Source of the DNA: Baylisascaris procyonis
Lineage: Eukaryota; Nematoda; Chromadorea; Rhabditida; Ascarididae
DNA length: 64,000 bases
Direction: 5' to 3'
NCBI GenBank assembly: GCA_037389465.1
Contig: JAZARR010000213.1
Location: 4,818,501 to 4,882,500, forward strand
The notes under the pieces were generated by a model. The model ran no database searches. It saw nothing but the letters and a program-made list of their open reading frames with translations, and had not been told where the DNA came from. Of this stretch, positions 1 through 14,730 are shown piece after piece (positions within the stretch are counted from its first letter, which is position 1; every line of letters begins with the position of its first letter). The position numbers and the translations under genes are program-made.

Positions 1-9
1 CGTTTTCAG

Positions 10-1838
<1,829 letters not shown>

Positions 1839-1886
1839 TTACCTCTTGTGCTCTTATCTACATTTTTCTTTTGAATTAACAATGAA

Positions 1887-1892
1887 AATAAA
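1887..1892 (+). promoter_or_regulatory. Putative polyadenylation signal of DUF2358-like copy 1
   Basis: A perfect AATAAA about 50 bp after the TGA at 1836-1838, a normal distance for a compact 3' UTR. Position is the only evidence. Confidence 0.45.
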
Positions 1893-2079
1893 TTTGAATA
1901 TATCCGATTTTATGTTTCATCAATGCCATATATCGATACGGCTTTCCGATAGTTATTTCTATGATCTGTTCTTTTGGTTATTAATGGAATTGTTAGTGAA
2001 AGGCTGTGAGGTGTTGGGATTGTTGTTTGTTTCGATGAACGGAGCAATCAAGGAACATGTAACTGCTGGCCACGGTTAG

Positions 2080-2346
2080 ATAAAAGGATCGTCAATATTT
2101 GCGAATTCGATTCCTACTCTTTCCAAACGATTCAGAAAATTGTTTAGAAAGGTGACAAAGGCTTGATCTTGTAAATCTGTGGGTGGTGGAATGGCAATGT
2201 TAAGAATGCTTAGCTGAATCGGTTATCGATCGGTATGAGTGAATCTGTAAGAAAAATTTATTTTGAGGAAGAATTTGGATTCATAGGTTATCGAACGCAC
2301 TATTATCGAAGTTCTCCTGTCGTTATCTTTGACATCGGAGTTGGTG
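2080..2346 (+). CDS. Possible N-terminal exons of DUF2358-like copy 2
   Basis: Two candidate exons. 2080-2151 (acceptor cggttag, donor gtgaca, phase 0-0) ends in LSKRFRKLFRK. A second begins near 2268 (acceptor ttttgag, or a site further in) and reads GYRTHYYRSSPVVIFDI. In the family, an L-P-x-L-F segment is followed by a Y-S-x-Y-x-x-D-V-x-F segment, so the order and spacing are suggestive. I could not find a clean donor for the second piece, nor the short exon needed to reach 3815, which must start from phase 2. Treat the boundaries as tentative. Unrelated intergenic sequence is a real alternative. Confidence 0.28.
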
Positions 2347-3814
2347 GTGTTTGATTCAATTGGGATCGGATTGTGCAAAGACTCATTTGAAGTATGATGA
2401 CATGTCGGGCACGGCAATTGATCTTCCTACCAGGTCCTTCATCATCTTTGAGATCGGTCTTATGTCTGTCGTTGGCTACACAGATAAATAACGCCAACGA
2501 ACGACCACAAATGTTTCAACTGGATCATATACGTGCGAGACTCGAATTTACGGTATTATTTCGACTTGTCTATCACCCTATTGATAAGAATTTTGGTTTT
2601 TTACTATCAGAACGAGAAAAAGAATTCATCGGGTCCATAATCCCCAACTCATCTCATCCTTAAATTTATATTTATATTTTCATTTATTCGTTAATCATTG
2701 CATAGAAAACCAATAGGTCATATCTATGAGTTAAGATAAAATTACACTGAATATATGATTTATGAGTCCACAAATGGTGTTGTAGAATATTAAAATAAGA
2801 TTAAAATAGTGTAATAAATTATATTTTTATGTGCCGTTGATGTTTCGTCAACGCCTCGACTATACTTTCTACAGAAAGGATGTCATATGTGAGGATAAAA
2901 TATTCAACGTTCGAAGACAGTAAGTCGTTTTCATCATTTACAGTAGTAATGCGTTGATGGTTGGCTTTGTGAGGCTTTAATAAGTATTACTATATCAAAG
3001 GTTGGAAGGGGTCGGTCAGCAATGTGGAGTGTCCCCTTGATTACAAATTCAGTATTCAATGTAAACTGAAGACGAAATGTTATGATTGAATGCAATACTG
3101 GGACATCGTCTCTGTTTTGCGTTCACTTTTTCTCTGTAGGTAACACTGATCCCTCGAGAGCATTCCATTCTTTTGAGTTCCATGTGCAGATTTTGTGGAC
3201 TACAGCTTGGGGTGATTTTTAAATACTTAAGAGGAAGCGAAATATTTCCAATGGGGAGCCATACCTTACCAACTCGAACAGAGTAAATATAAGTGAATTT
3301 TTTGAGTTTCGATGGGGAAGTAAGCGAATTTCAAGCCGAAAGCAGTGAAAGCAAAAAGGGAGCTAAATATTTTTTGAACGAATCGAATCGAAATTCCCCA
3401 CTCGTCTGTTGTTGCTTAGAATCCAAAATGATAGAACCAGCTGAAGCCAAAGAACATAATTTGTTCATCCTATTCACTTCCTCCTTCCCTTTCCATCCCT
3501 TCCATTCCACCCTTAGAAATAGTGCCCGTATCTATGCCCTTTTCATCGTTACTTACTTTTTGCTCAGAAATGTACTCTATTGAAGCAGCTGTCAATTGTC
3601 GTTACTCTTGCAGATTAATCGAACTTTCATATCGATTTTATCTTCGAACTCAGATGTACATTTACTCGATTATTATAAACGGACATCGTTATTTTGCTGT
3701 CTCTATATTCATTTGCGTAATACAGAATCAGATCCCTTTACAGCACCCATCATCGAGACGCTGTTTGCTTGCTTGCCCATGAATCCTTTATAAATGACCA
3801 TTTTGTGTTTTCAG

Positions 3815-6800
3815 AGGTCTTCAGCAATATATGGCCCATCTCGGTGCAATCAGCGTGACATGCCAATTCCTCTTCCCTCATATAGAAATGGAGGTTCGTG
3901 CTGTCTATCATTCTATCGTTAATATATGCAGAAAAATGTTTCGCATCTACGTTTTTGTTTTACTTCCTACCACTTGCTAATCCCTCTCTTTTCGCACTCT
4001 TTGCGAGCAAACTTTCTAATTTCTTTTGCGATCTGAAAATATTGCGAAAGGGATTTTACCGTGAGGATAAGATGGCAGCATGCTTGCAGGTGATGACATC
4101 ATAGGTAAATGACACATTTTGTACCGATTGCTGCAACCACTGTGAAGTACATCCTCACCGGAATGAACAATTTAATTGAGTAGGAATACGTGGGTTTCTA
4201 ATATTTTTCTAAGGGAAGAGGAGTGGAGGATCGAAATTACATTGTGTACGTGATATTCGAATCTCTTATCCAATCTACTATGATAGTACGGCGATAGTCC
4301 GTTATTTATAGTTTCAAGATTGTCAAAGATAAAGCATATTTAGGGTGCAGGGAGATTTGTTTCAGTCATCCGTTTCGCTCCTCCACCTCCCATCTTGCCT
4401 TGTCCTTATCGCTTTGAGAAGTATCGAAATTTATTCACAGGGTTCTTAAGGCTTTTGATCGCTTCATGTTATTCAATCGAACATGTAACGTTAAGAAACA
4501 GACATTGATGGTTTTTCGCATGGTTATTGAATGTTTTGACAACAGTTATAGGGACAACAATTCTAAATTATTCTAATGTGATATGAAATTCCCATTTATT
4601 GATCTCCATTTGTTACGAACTCATCTCCCTCCCCCATTATTGGACATCACTGCGATGTCGGCCAATAGATTGGGGGGAAGGGGGTTAAGGATGTCACCAA
4701 ACTGAAATGCTTTTTCTTGCAGATTTTTGTCGTTTTTCTTTCGGTTGCAGATTTGCTACTGCTTTTTAGCCTGGTTGCAATCTCTGTTAGAAGTCGGCTT
4801 GCAATCGTTGCTCATTTGAAAGGGAAATAATGATTGAGGGAATGAGCTCATTCACATGTCAGTACAGAGAGAAATGTTTAATTCACGCATGGGCATCCTT
4901 TTCCCCGTTTTCGGGGAATTTTACTGCCTCTTGCGCTTTACTTGGGAGTTAAGACCCAATTTTTGATCAGAATTTGTGACTGATCATCGGCACAGCGCCG
5001 CTTGAGAAAATTCCACGAGTCATTACTTTTATTAGCAAAAATAAAACTTGAGCTCTGAAATTACCAAGACCGGTTTTATAATTGATCCACGTTTGAAGAG
5101 CTTTAATTTAGGCAGGATGAAGGCTAAAAAAAAAAACTCCAAAATTTCGCATTTTCGAGCACTTTCTTCAAAATTTTTGAAGTATTGTGTTTTTTGCGCT
5201 TTTTACTTTATAGTTGCGATTGTGAGTTATTTTCGGGAAGTTGTGACATCCACCATTAAATCCTTTTTTCTGATATAGAGAGTTAAAAAGGGGAGGGAGT
5301 CGAGAAGGTTTGCCGATAACTGGTTAAAATTGACTATTTATGTCGATTTTTTTTGACGATAGCATCGGTCACGTTGCATTCATCATCTATTGCTATTTTA
5401 TTCCAATCATAAGTATCATCATTTCGTTCAATTACCTGCTTACATTTAAGTAATGTCACAAATGTGAGGATTATTTGAGTGGAACGATAACCCTAAAGAA
5501 CATTTATTCATCACTTCTTGCTTCTTGAATATTTAGTTATTTAATTTCACTATTTTACTGCACTTTTCAATGAAATCTTTCTATGCACTTTTTGCAATTT
5601 TTCCCCCACAAGGTGTGTTCGGATTTTTTGCATATAAGCCAGAAGCTTCTTAAAATTTACAAGTTATATTTCTCGTGTATAAAAAGTTGGTTACGAGTAG
5701 ATAAGCTTCTTTTTTTTACTTACACTTGTGGGTATGTGAAAAGAAAAAAGGGATGAAGGGATGCCATCGTTGACAATGAAGCTTGTTAAGTACTGCGCAC
5801 ATTTCCACTGCCATCGGAACAATGCTTAGCTAAAGCATGTTAGTAACCGTTAAAAAAACAACTGCAGCCACTGATAAGATGCGGCGATCTTTGCGCATTG
5901 CTACTACATGGATATTAATGAACGTTTCTTTGCGGTAGTCCTAACCCAAATATTTATGCAGTTATTTGGTTTGATATTTTGATCGCAAAAAGCACGTATT
6001 GTGCCGATTATGTTGGCGCACTTTTCCATTTGTTTTTTTTTTCACTGCTGTAGACAAAATGGCACCTTTTAGTGCAACGAGAAAAGAGGTGATATAATTT
6101 ACAGGCACTAAGTATAGTACCGATTCTGGAGGATGGTACAGTGCGTTTGAGGTGGCGTGTGAAGCATATATCACTTTTGAGAGCGTTAACCAATCCGATG
6201 CTCTTCAAATATGACTATCGTGTGAAAAGGGTTTGACCTTTATTTGCTTATAATTGTTGAAGTATTTTTAGTCATCCTTAAGGGTTTATTTTTTTTTGAT
6301 TTCGACATCGATGTTTTTCTGTTCGTTCTTATGGTTCACTTCACTTTCTTGATTGTACTTCTCTTCTTTCATTATCAAGAAGAATGATTTTCAACTATAT
6401 TTTTTATGCTTTTGTTTTTTGTTTTTTTTTTTTGCACATCTTTCAGTCATGTGCCTGCGATACCCAGTTAACAATGTGGTACCTGTGTATATGTCATGTG
6501 TGTGTGTGTTTGTCTGTATGTCTCTATGATGCTTTCAGTTGAAGGGTTACTGCAACCAGAGTTATGAAATTTGATGATTGTGATGCACATGTAGGTTGAC
6601 ATCTACAACTTTCCAACCTCAGGAGGAGTTAACACCAGATTTATGTCCTTTTTATACCAATCCAATTTTCATTTTACACTGATTGGATCACAAGGGAACA
6701 GAATTTTTAGGGATTTGCCCTTCCGATTAGTTAAACCACAGATCTTATTTCGCTTGTTTTATTTTTAATTGGTGACTTGTGAGTGTAGTTTGTGAGGGTG

Positions 6801-8367
6801 AGTGGAATGCACGAGCATATTGTGCCAACTTATCTAGCGCACTTTTTTGCTTGTTTCGAAGAGGCGTTTCGTTATGAGTGAATGAAATGCATCTACATAA
6901 TGTGCTTGTTATTGGTTATTTCAGTTGAAATGGTTCGACGGGTATTCGATATTTGTAGTCGATGGCAATGGTCTTGTCTACAAAGTTGTAAATCAGAGGG
7001 TAAATGCTTTCCACATTAAAGCTTTATTATTTGAAGTAAATAATCCATAGCGAGTTCGATCTCGAAGACTAAGCTTGAAAAATTTCAGAAAATGGGCGCA
7101 AAGTTGTAAAAGGGGAGGGAAGGATGATCGATTTGTGCTACTTATGCTCTGCATCCTATTCTTTCCATATGCGTTCAAACGTTTTAAAGCAGCATTGCGT
7201 TGATCCACTCATCCTTCCAATCCCATCTCCTACTTCTACCTTTGTCCTCGAATTCCATCATCTAATTTCCAGCAAAAAACCATTGCCACCGTTATAAGAT
7301 ATCTAGAAATTAACCCACAATATAAGGAAATATTACATGCGAAGTAATATTATGAAGAAACATAAGGAAATATTGTGTGCAAATAATATTCTGATTTTGT
7401 TATCGATGCTTTGATGATTTTATCTTAGATTGGGGATAATCCAATAAGCGGAAGGTGTGAATCAAACCGAACATTGGCAAATTGTTTCATTGATTTGCCT
7501 ACTTTTCTGTCACATTTCAGTGATGGAAAAGTGCTTTCATTTATTAAATCTGAAGCAGCGACGAATTTAATAAGTGAAGGCAAATTTAAAGAGACGAGAT
7601 CACCCGACATTCATATATTGGATGAGAATTAAGGGTTTCTGAGCTGTCTATATTCGGCGATGTAATCTGGTTGCTTTAATAAATAGTATAAATAATCGTT
7701 AATTTATCTAGAGAGTATTGCATGGTATATATGAAATATTTATATGGTTATTTATGCACTTGCAACTTATATTTCATTTAGGTTGGGAATTGGTGAATTT
7801 GGAATGCATTTTGAGAATTGTTGCTGATGTGAGGCGAGAAATATACGAATCATAGTGCCTTATAGTTTTTCGTTTATCATTGAAGGTATTGTGAAGAATA
7901 ATATCGCATAATATGGCGGTCATTCGCCGATCTCGATTTTTTATTGTGTCACTCATACTCATTTCTGAATTGACAGCTGACACAGGTTCTTAGTATGTGA
8001 AGAGCTTGGAAAATATGATCATAGAGTATAGATCATGAATAGCCCACATGAATTATCCCCCGTCTTTTTTTGCTCCTCAATTGCTTTGAAAGTTCTGCTA
8101 TATTCCTCTCACCCTTAAGAGTCGGCTTTTCCTTTCTACGATGGTTTCTTTGGATCTGATACGGTGAATGAACCTATTTTATCGATTTCAACTGAATTTG
8201 AATAGAAATTGACGATCGTTATATCTTAGGTGATGCCCGATGAGGAAAGAGGAGTTGAAAAGAAAACTGCGACGCAACGATTGGCCGAAAAGATGGGCGT
8301 CTTACCGAAAGGAGCACAGACAGCATGTTCATCATTGCCATTGCCAAGGGTTATTCAATTGCAATGA
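3815..8367 (+). CDS. C6orf136/DUF2358-like protein, copy 2 (secure exons)
   Basis: Four linked exons: 3815-3893 (enters in phase 2, ends phase 0), 6105-6230, 6925-6999 and 8230-8367 (stop TGA 8365-8367), all with CAG or TAG acceptors. They give 138 residues. Exon 1 reads GLQQYMAHLGAISVTCQFLF, exon 2 contains EDGTVRLRWRVKHISLL, exon 3 FDGYSIFVVDGNGLVYKVVN, and exon 4 starts VMPDEERG. The succession G-x-x-x-Y, then W-R-V, then Y-S-x-F-x-V-D-G-x-G-L-x-Y, then a basic segment and M-P matches the conserved order in the C6orf136/DUF2358 family, which is of unknown biochemical role and possibly organellar. It is a tandem paralog of copy 1. The final two exons have exactly the same lengths and phases as in copy 1, but the tail after VMPDEERG is unrelated (threonine/alanine/leucine-rich). 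N-terminal exons are not secure. Confidence 0.68.
6490..6640. repeat. Interspersed (TG)n/TCTGTCTG-type repeat, copy at 6.5 kb
   Basis: A TG-rich stretch with TGTCTGTATGTCT is followed by a segment reading ...GTTATGAAATTTGATGAT. Related tracts appear at 9835-9960, 31010-31110, 36530-36600, 52310-52400 and 52985-53030. A TG/TCTG tract followed by a loosely conserved 'GAAAACCACTGAAG...TGAAATTTGAT' block is a common layout of degraded invertebrate transposon tails. The family is not identified. Confidence 0.5.
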
Positions 8368-11300
8368 TCTGCGATATCCACTCATCGAACATTTGTAGTG
8401 CTATTGCCCACTATAGAAATTCTTTCGATTTAATCACCTGTTGTTGATTTATCAAATGATTTGTGTTTATTGATTGATCCATTGCAGGTGAAATCGATAT
8501 ATGGTAGCCACCACTTTTCTTAGGTTTTATTTCAGCAGCAATCTATTGCTAATATTTATCATTGTCTTCAAAGTGGTCATTTTCATGCACGACGAGCAGT
8601 GACCACTTCAATAGGGGTAAAAATAGTGTCTTATTAAAGGTGGACACCGGATGCTGGAGGAAAAATTTCGGCATTTGTTTCGATCGTTTAAGGCTTTATG
8701 ACATATTTCGACATTATTTCGGAATTTTGGCTTTTTTTTTTCATATTTCAGTGTGGACATCGATCTTATTCACTATTCACAACAAAATGATAGGCAATTA
8801 TGTTGTTTTCTATCGCCCAGAAGTATTCTTATAATGTGAGGTATTGGCAGCAGATCGTATTGGTTATAATTGTATGCATTATTCGATGTAAATTGATCAG
8901 CACAAATTATTGTGTTTTGGTTGTACGATGATTGAATTAGGATAATTCTTTGCAATCAACTCTTTGAAATAATGTGGCGCTGCACCTATTATTAAAGACC
9001 ACTTATGAAGGGATTAAAAGCGAGAAGGGGAATTCAGTTTGCTTATAGTTGCTGAGAGTGTGAGCATTGCTTAATGATAATAAAAGATAATTAAGAAATA
9101 AACGAATGATATTTATTTTTCTCTCATCGGTTTTTTTAGTCGAACATTTCTGAATTGATGATCAAATGTGCTCAATCAAGCCGATGTAATTTCTTACCTA
9201 TAGAAAAGAATTTTTTTTAAAATTTCATTTCAACGATCTAAATAGAAAACTGAATGTGGAAATTCTCTCAAGGCTATAATTCTTCTTTTATTCTTACAGG
9301 CATAAAGGTTTCTTAGAGGGTAATAATGGTTTCAGTGAGGTGTCATGGTTGTACAAATAGTCCGAATGAAAGGTTTTTGCATTATATGGATAGGTATTTA
9401 TTAGAAAGCAACGAAGGAATTAGCGTTACAGTTACATTGATTCTAGTTTAGTAGAATATTAGAAAGTGTCTTTCTAACGTCGCAATTTGTGCGGATTTTT
9501 GCAGTTGTATTTATCTTTGGCAGTGTTGTTTTTATTCGTTCTCTTGAACTGCCTTAAAGAGAGATTATGCCGATGCATTGAAGTGTTCTATTGGCTTTTA
9601 AATCTATTGATAAGGAGTCATCGTTCGATTGCATTAAAAAGTTTAAATAATTTTTTAAATCCGAAAAGATGACTGTTGAAATTGATAGATGCCAATTTTC
9701 AGATTTTCATAAGATTTGAGGACGTCAAAGAAAAGTTTAAATTCAGTGTGCATTTAGATCAATGAAAGGTGGTTCTTGCTGTAAACATCGTTGTTATTTT
9801 GCAAACTGCAGTGTGCAGCCGAAATATTCTTTGTACACATATTCATGTCTGTCTGTGTCTGTCTGTGGAGTTTTCCCAACTTGAAAACCACTGAAGTTGA
9901 GTTACGAAGCTTGATAGATGCTATGTACATTTTATGAACGGCTTATACAGCAGTATTGAGCCAGCTTTATGGGCATTTAAAGGTGCCAAAAAACTTACGT
10001 GTATTTTGCGCTGGTTGGTTTATAAAAAAGGGGTAATTTAAGATTTACGTGGGGCATCAGTTCAGTGAGAACCTGGCTTATTAAACAAATGGAGAATAGC
10101 TCCTACAAGTTTAAGGGTGGGTTTTGATCGAATAAATGAGAACACTGGTCATGGAACATGGCACGGCACGTGCTTTTTATGGTCAAGCTATCAGGTGAGG
10201 GGCTGCTGTAGAGTTCAAGGAAAAGAGTGGAGCACTAGCAAATGTGTTTTTCGAGTCGATGAACAGTTGTGTAGTGTTATTCAAAATATTCACGAAAAAC
10301 TTGCGCTCAACAAGTTGCGGAACAAGTTTGCATATGCGGAATGCGACAACAATGTGTGCATGAATCATGAAAGTGACCAGCGATGGAGAAATTTTCTTTG
10401 GCAATTCGCGTACTATAAAACTACTGATTATGAAAAATGGGCAAGGTCAGGAAGAAAGAGATGACATCAACAGGGAATTTGTGTATTTGTCTGATATTGT
10501 GATTTGCATTGCTGTCGCATATCAACTTCATAACCCTCCTCCTTCTCCTCTTTAAATACCTAGAGGTTTGAAAAATGTTACTTCCTCTCCTTATAATATT
10601 CCGCCGATCTATCACCAGCCGATTGAAATGAGCAAAAATTAGTACTCATTAAACACTGCTTAATGAGTCTTTCCATTTGGAGAAGGGGGCATAGAATGAG
10701 GTTGGCACCACCGATATTGGTTCGTCCGGGTCAAGAAGCCTGCAACGATGAAATTAAGTGCATGTGATCTAGAATGGACAAGGATTGTCTTGCAAAACGA
10801 AATGTTTTATGCTCGATAGTCATATTCATGCTTGCATACATTTGAAATTAATATGGAAATTTTTGGTCAAATAATACTCTACATATGCATAGCTACGATG
10901 AACTTATCGTTGAAGATTTGTGTAAATGGTTAGTTAGTTGAGAAGAAGTTTATTATGCAATATTTTTTTCAGTATTGTCACTGATTCGTATGGCTTGATG
11001 TTCTGGATTGCAGAGATTTTATGCAAATCTTCCTGGCGCGCTTTCCCATTTTTCTCAAAGGTTTGAAATAATTCATATCACAATTTCTCTAAAAAAAAAA
11101 ACCCCCTCCTTCAGTTTTCTCAAAGAAAAAGAAATTCATCCTTCAGTGGAGCCGGATATGGGACAATAGTTTCCACTGGAAAATGCTCCATTAGATTCAA
11201 ATCGGTCTCAACACGAAAACCGACATTCCCTTATGATGAAGTTTGAAAATGGCGTTGGATGACACTGCGACAATCGTTATAATCGCCTCGATTATTCTTC

Positions 11301-12100
11301 CAAATTTGCATAAATCATATCTCTCTATCTCTCATTTAATTGGGAGATATCGCATTATTCTCTTTCCCAATTTGGTGAGTGTCATACCGAGTTTTTAATT
11401 CAATCAGAAAAAACTATAAAAGTTTATTTTCGCGGCGACACTCTGTGCTTATAGAAGTCAAGTAGATCGTTCATAGCAAATTGTTGTACGTTTGCGGTGT
11501 TGTGTCAAGGAAGGGAGAAAGGAGGGGAGAGGGGAGAAGAAGAAAAGAGACTGTTGCGAGCTGAAGGTGATGTGGGGGGGGGGATAGAGAAAGGATTTGG
11601 AGTGAGGGGTTGGAAACAAAGAGATTGTTGCGAGGTGAAGGTATGACGATGCAATATTTGGAAATATGTGGATTGTTTCATAATTGGGAATGATGTCAAA
11701 CACATTAGTCAGCATCATTTTCGATACATTCACCTGACTGTCGATTGCTCTCACTCATCAGTACCCATTTGTGCTAAACATTCGTTGTAGATTGAGATCA
11801 AGAATCGTCACTCTTCCGCCATCCCCAACTTTTGATCTCTTTTTTTTTTGAGATTTTTATATCTTCAAGTATCTTCTCTATTCTCTCATATTTCTTACTG
11901 CCCAAAAATGATGCAATATGCAAATAAATTAAAACCGAGTTAGGTGAATGCTATATTTTGTCATATTTAAATCCACGTTTTGGATGATATTAAGCCATCG
12001 ATATCACAGTTGTTAAGCACAAACCAGTGTCTCTTACTATTTATCACTGTAAATGAATACTTGCTAACATTTTTTTTACGAGGTTTAAGTTACTTCACCT
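8368..12100. other. Noncoding stretch after DUF2358-like copy 2
   Basis: No exon chain with consistent splice phases was found. It contains two AATAAA hexamers at 9079-9084 and 9097-9102 that could serve copy 2, a TCTG-type repeat at 9835-9960, a 115-codon single ORF at 10117-10464 that matches nothing I recognise, and a purine-rich tract with a G10 run around 11510-11640. Confidence 0.5.
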
Positions 12101-12880
12101 CTTTGTTGTTGTTCTTCTTCATGAAACTATATGTCTGGTTCGGCTTATGATTATAAACTTATTGTTGTGCCTATCTAATAGATCATTGCCTCAGGATCTG
12201 GGTTATATTCAGCACTGGTTTTGATCTCCACGGGTAGTGGGCCCAGATCAACTTTAGCCTATAATCGTGGTCAAACATTGAACTTTTGTCCACAAGTCAT
12301 CTGCCGGTCAACTGAAGTGTTATTGGCGGTCAGTGGTCAAGCATTCTCGGCCAATCAAATTTTTTGGCATGCATATATGTGGGCTGTTTGATATCTAGAT
12401 ATGGCGATTGAATTAAAATGGCGCCTGTTGTGAATATGTTGGAAAGGTTGTATCAGGCGGAACTAAGTTAGAGAAACTAAGGGAGCTAAGTTTCTCTAAA
12501 GGAATGGTGGATAGAGGGAGGGGAATGAAGCAAGAAATTTAACGAAGGCTTCATATTTCCTTAAATCTGAATTGTTCTTTTGCGTGCAAATAACAATCTG
12601 CAGCCTTGCGTATTAGCTGTTCCCCCTCCCCCCTTCCCCTCCCTTTTCCTACCCCCACCCACCATGCTCTCACCATTTTGATGGATGTGATTAAAAACAT
12701 CTCCCATTAACTAAAATTTTATGTTTTTCTGCAATAAATGTTAATAGCATTGCATGTAAATATGTGCTAAATTGTTTTTCATTATATAATCTCACAAATC
12801 GCATATCACAGCACTCATTCGTTTATTGAGTGAATCTGATTTTTGATGTGTCCATTCATCGATTCGATGCAAATTCGGTT

Positions 12881-12920
12881 GTTTCGGTTGTGATAACAAC
12901 CAAAACGACACTCTATATAA
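12881..12920. promoter_or_regulatory. Palindrome with GATA loop followed by a TATA-like box
   Basis: GTTTCGGTTGT-gata-ACAACCAAAAC (12881-12906) is an inverted repeat with 10 of 11 arm positions paired. A few bases later comes CTCTATATAAGG. This could be a promoter element for the small ORF at 12984-13166, a transposon terminus, or coincidence. No initiator or transcript evidence is visible. Confidence 0.25.
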
Positions 12921-12983
12921 GGTAGTGCCGGCCACTTTACCTTTTTCATATACCTCCGATACCTGTTATCCTATCTCTTCTGG

Positions 12984-13166
12984 ATGTCTTTCGGGAGAAC
13001 TTCTTCATCCTTTAAGGCCTCTGAGAGTAATAAAATGATAGACTCTCTAATCCTCGAATGGGAATTTGAAAGGAAAAACTTTCGTCGTGTAAAGATTTAT
13101 CTCTCTGATGACGTCTGTTGGTCAATAGAAAGAGATAAGGCATTAGCCCAGTATGGGCCAGAATGA
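12984..13166 (+). CDS. Small hypothetical ORF (60 aa) downstream of a TATA-like box
   Basis: ATG to TGA, 60 codons, starting MSFGRTSSSFKASESNKM, with a true ATG about 70 bp after the TATA-like sequence at 12911-12920. The product is hydrophilic, with no signal peptide, membrane segment or recognisable motif. An unspliced 60-codon ORF of this size is expected by chance in 64 kb. It is listed only because of its position after the palindrome and TATA-like element. Confidence 0.13.
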   Translation: MSFGRTSSSFKASESNKMIDSLILEWEFERKNFRRVKIYLSDDVCWSIERDKALAQYGPE

Positions 13167-13350
13167 AAGGATATTCACTAAACGAACTTGTACTGTTTAA
13201 CGTCTCCAAGTTTGAAAAGTTGCCGTTTTTGCGGTGAGATGGGCATACGTGGGGAAATAGAAAGGTCACTACGTACTTACACGTGGAAGGGAGCTGGAAG
13301 GCCACTTATATTTAGCCTTGTAGTCACCTCTCTTACAATACTTCATTTTG

Positions 13351-13417
13351 GGACGGTCACTTCTGTATTTGCCCACCCCTGTTGGAAAGGTCACTTGTGT
13401 ATTTTGCCCACCCCGTT
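13351..13417. repeat. Imperfect tandem duplication, unit about 33 bp
   Basis: Two adjacent units read GGTCACTTCTGTATTTGCCC and GGTCACTTGTGTATTTTGCC, each continuing into CACCCC. Weaker relatives with 'GAAAGGTCACT' lie near 13261 and 13478, suggesting an older tandem array in this intergenic region. Confidence 0.7.
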
Positions 13418-13449
13418 TGCAAGTCCTCTAAGCTGACTTGAAATGTTGG

Positions 13450-14691
13450 AAGCATCACCATCTGACCTTCTACCCGAAAGGTTACTGTGTTCTAAAATCA
13501 GATATAATCACTACGGTTGCGATTGTTACACTAAAACAATCATCATAAATAACGAAACAATCATCAATATAGTTTAGCGAATAAGTTTGCAACGTTCACC
13601 GCAATACATTTACGCTGTTTACATAGTGGGCATTGGAATGGCGCGCGATTTTATCTGCATGCAACGTGACAATACGCACTCGTTGCGCGCAGATTCACAC
13701 CGGCTGGCTGGTTGGCCACATTCGGCTGTTAGTAATATTACTCTCGACGGCCGTCGACCAGCACCGCCCCAATTTGTATTGCCAAACATCAATAGACGCC
13801 ATGTAAGATGAGTATTTGCAAGATTGCTTTATGTATACAATACGGGCGTCTGACACATCTGAGCGCTTTGTACAGCAATCATTGCTTAGTATAGTAATTA
13901 GCTGGCACATATGTGTTGTTGTGATGTTGAAAATATGTTTCGATGGGACAAGAAGAACTCGATTTACCAATTTGCAAATTAACTAATTTATTGATGCGTT
14001 ATTGTGTGGCTTATCAAATATGCAAATTCATGATGCAAATTAAATACAACTAGTTGCTATTGTTGTTGTTGCCTAAACTATATGAAGGCTTTAAAAAAAA
14101 AATTTTTTTTTTTAGTTAAAAAATTGAAAAATTATCATTTGAATTGATATCGAATTATTGCATCGAATTTTTAAGGCAATGAATGTGTAATATAACTTTT
14201 ATTGTTTCTTATATTTCTACCGTTTCATACGCTTATGATGGATTTCTTTAAAGATTCTCTTCGCATAATCCATGGAATAATATTTGAATGGATTTTTACA
14301 ATCTATTTTCACAATTTTGCAAAAAATATTATTTCTGCTAAATATACAAAACTTTTTTTTTCTCTTTTAATTTATGAAATTTAATCTCATGTTTTCAATT
14401 AATGGTGCATTTAAATAATTCCACATACTTAGGGAATATTGAAAATATTTTAGTGAATTTGAATAAATGTATAAAAATTTCCGAAAAATTTAATTTGCAT
14501 ATTGTCATTGCATTTAAATTTTGGAATCTGCATTATCTTCTTTCTCTTTATTGGATTGAAATTTTATTATTTCATTTATCATATCCCCAATCGTTCCTAA
14601 TATTTAAAGTATATTTATTTTGGTCGATTGTAGGTTGTTGCATAGATTTCATAAAGAAGTGATAATGAAGCGATTTATTTATTTATTTATT

Positions 14692-14730
<39 letters not shown>

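Noticed and set aside
10117..10464. 115-codon plus-strand ORF, the longest in 8-19 kb
   Set aside because: No recognisable motif, no splice partners, comparable open frames on the other strand, and located next to a repeat tract. Kept only as a note.
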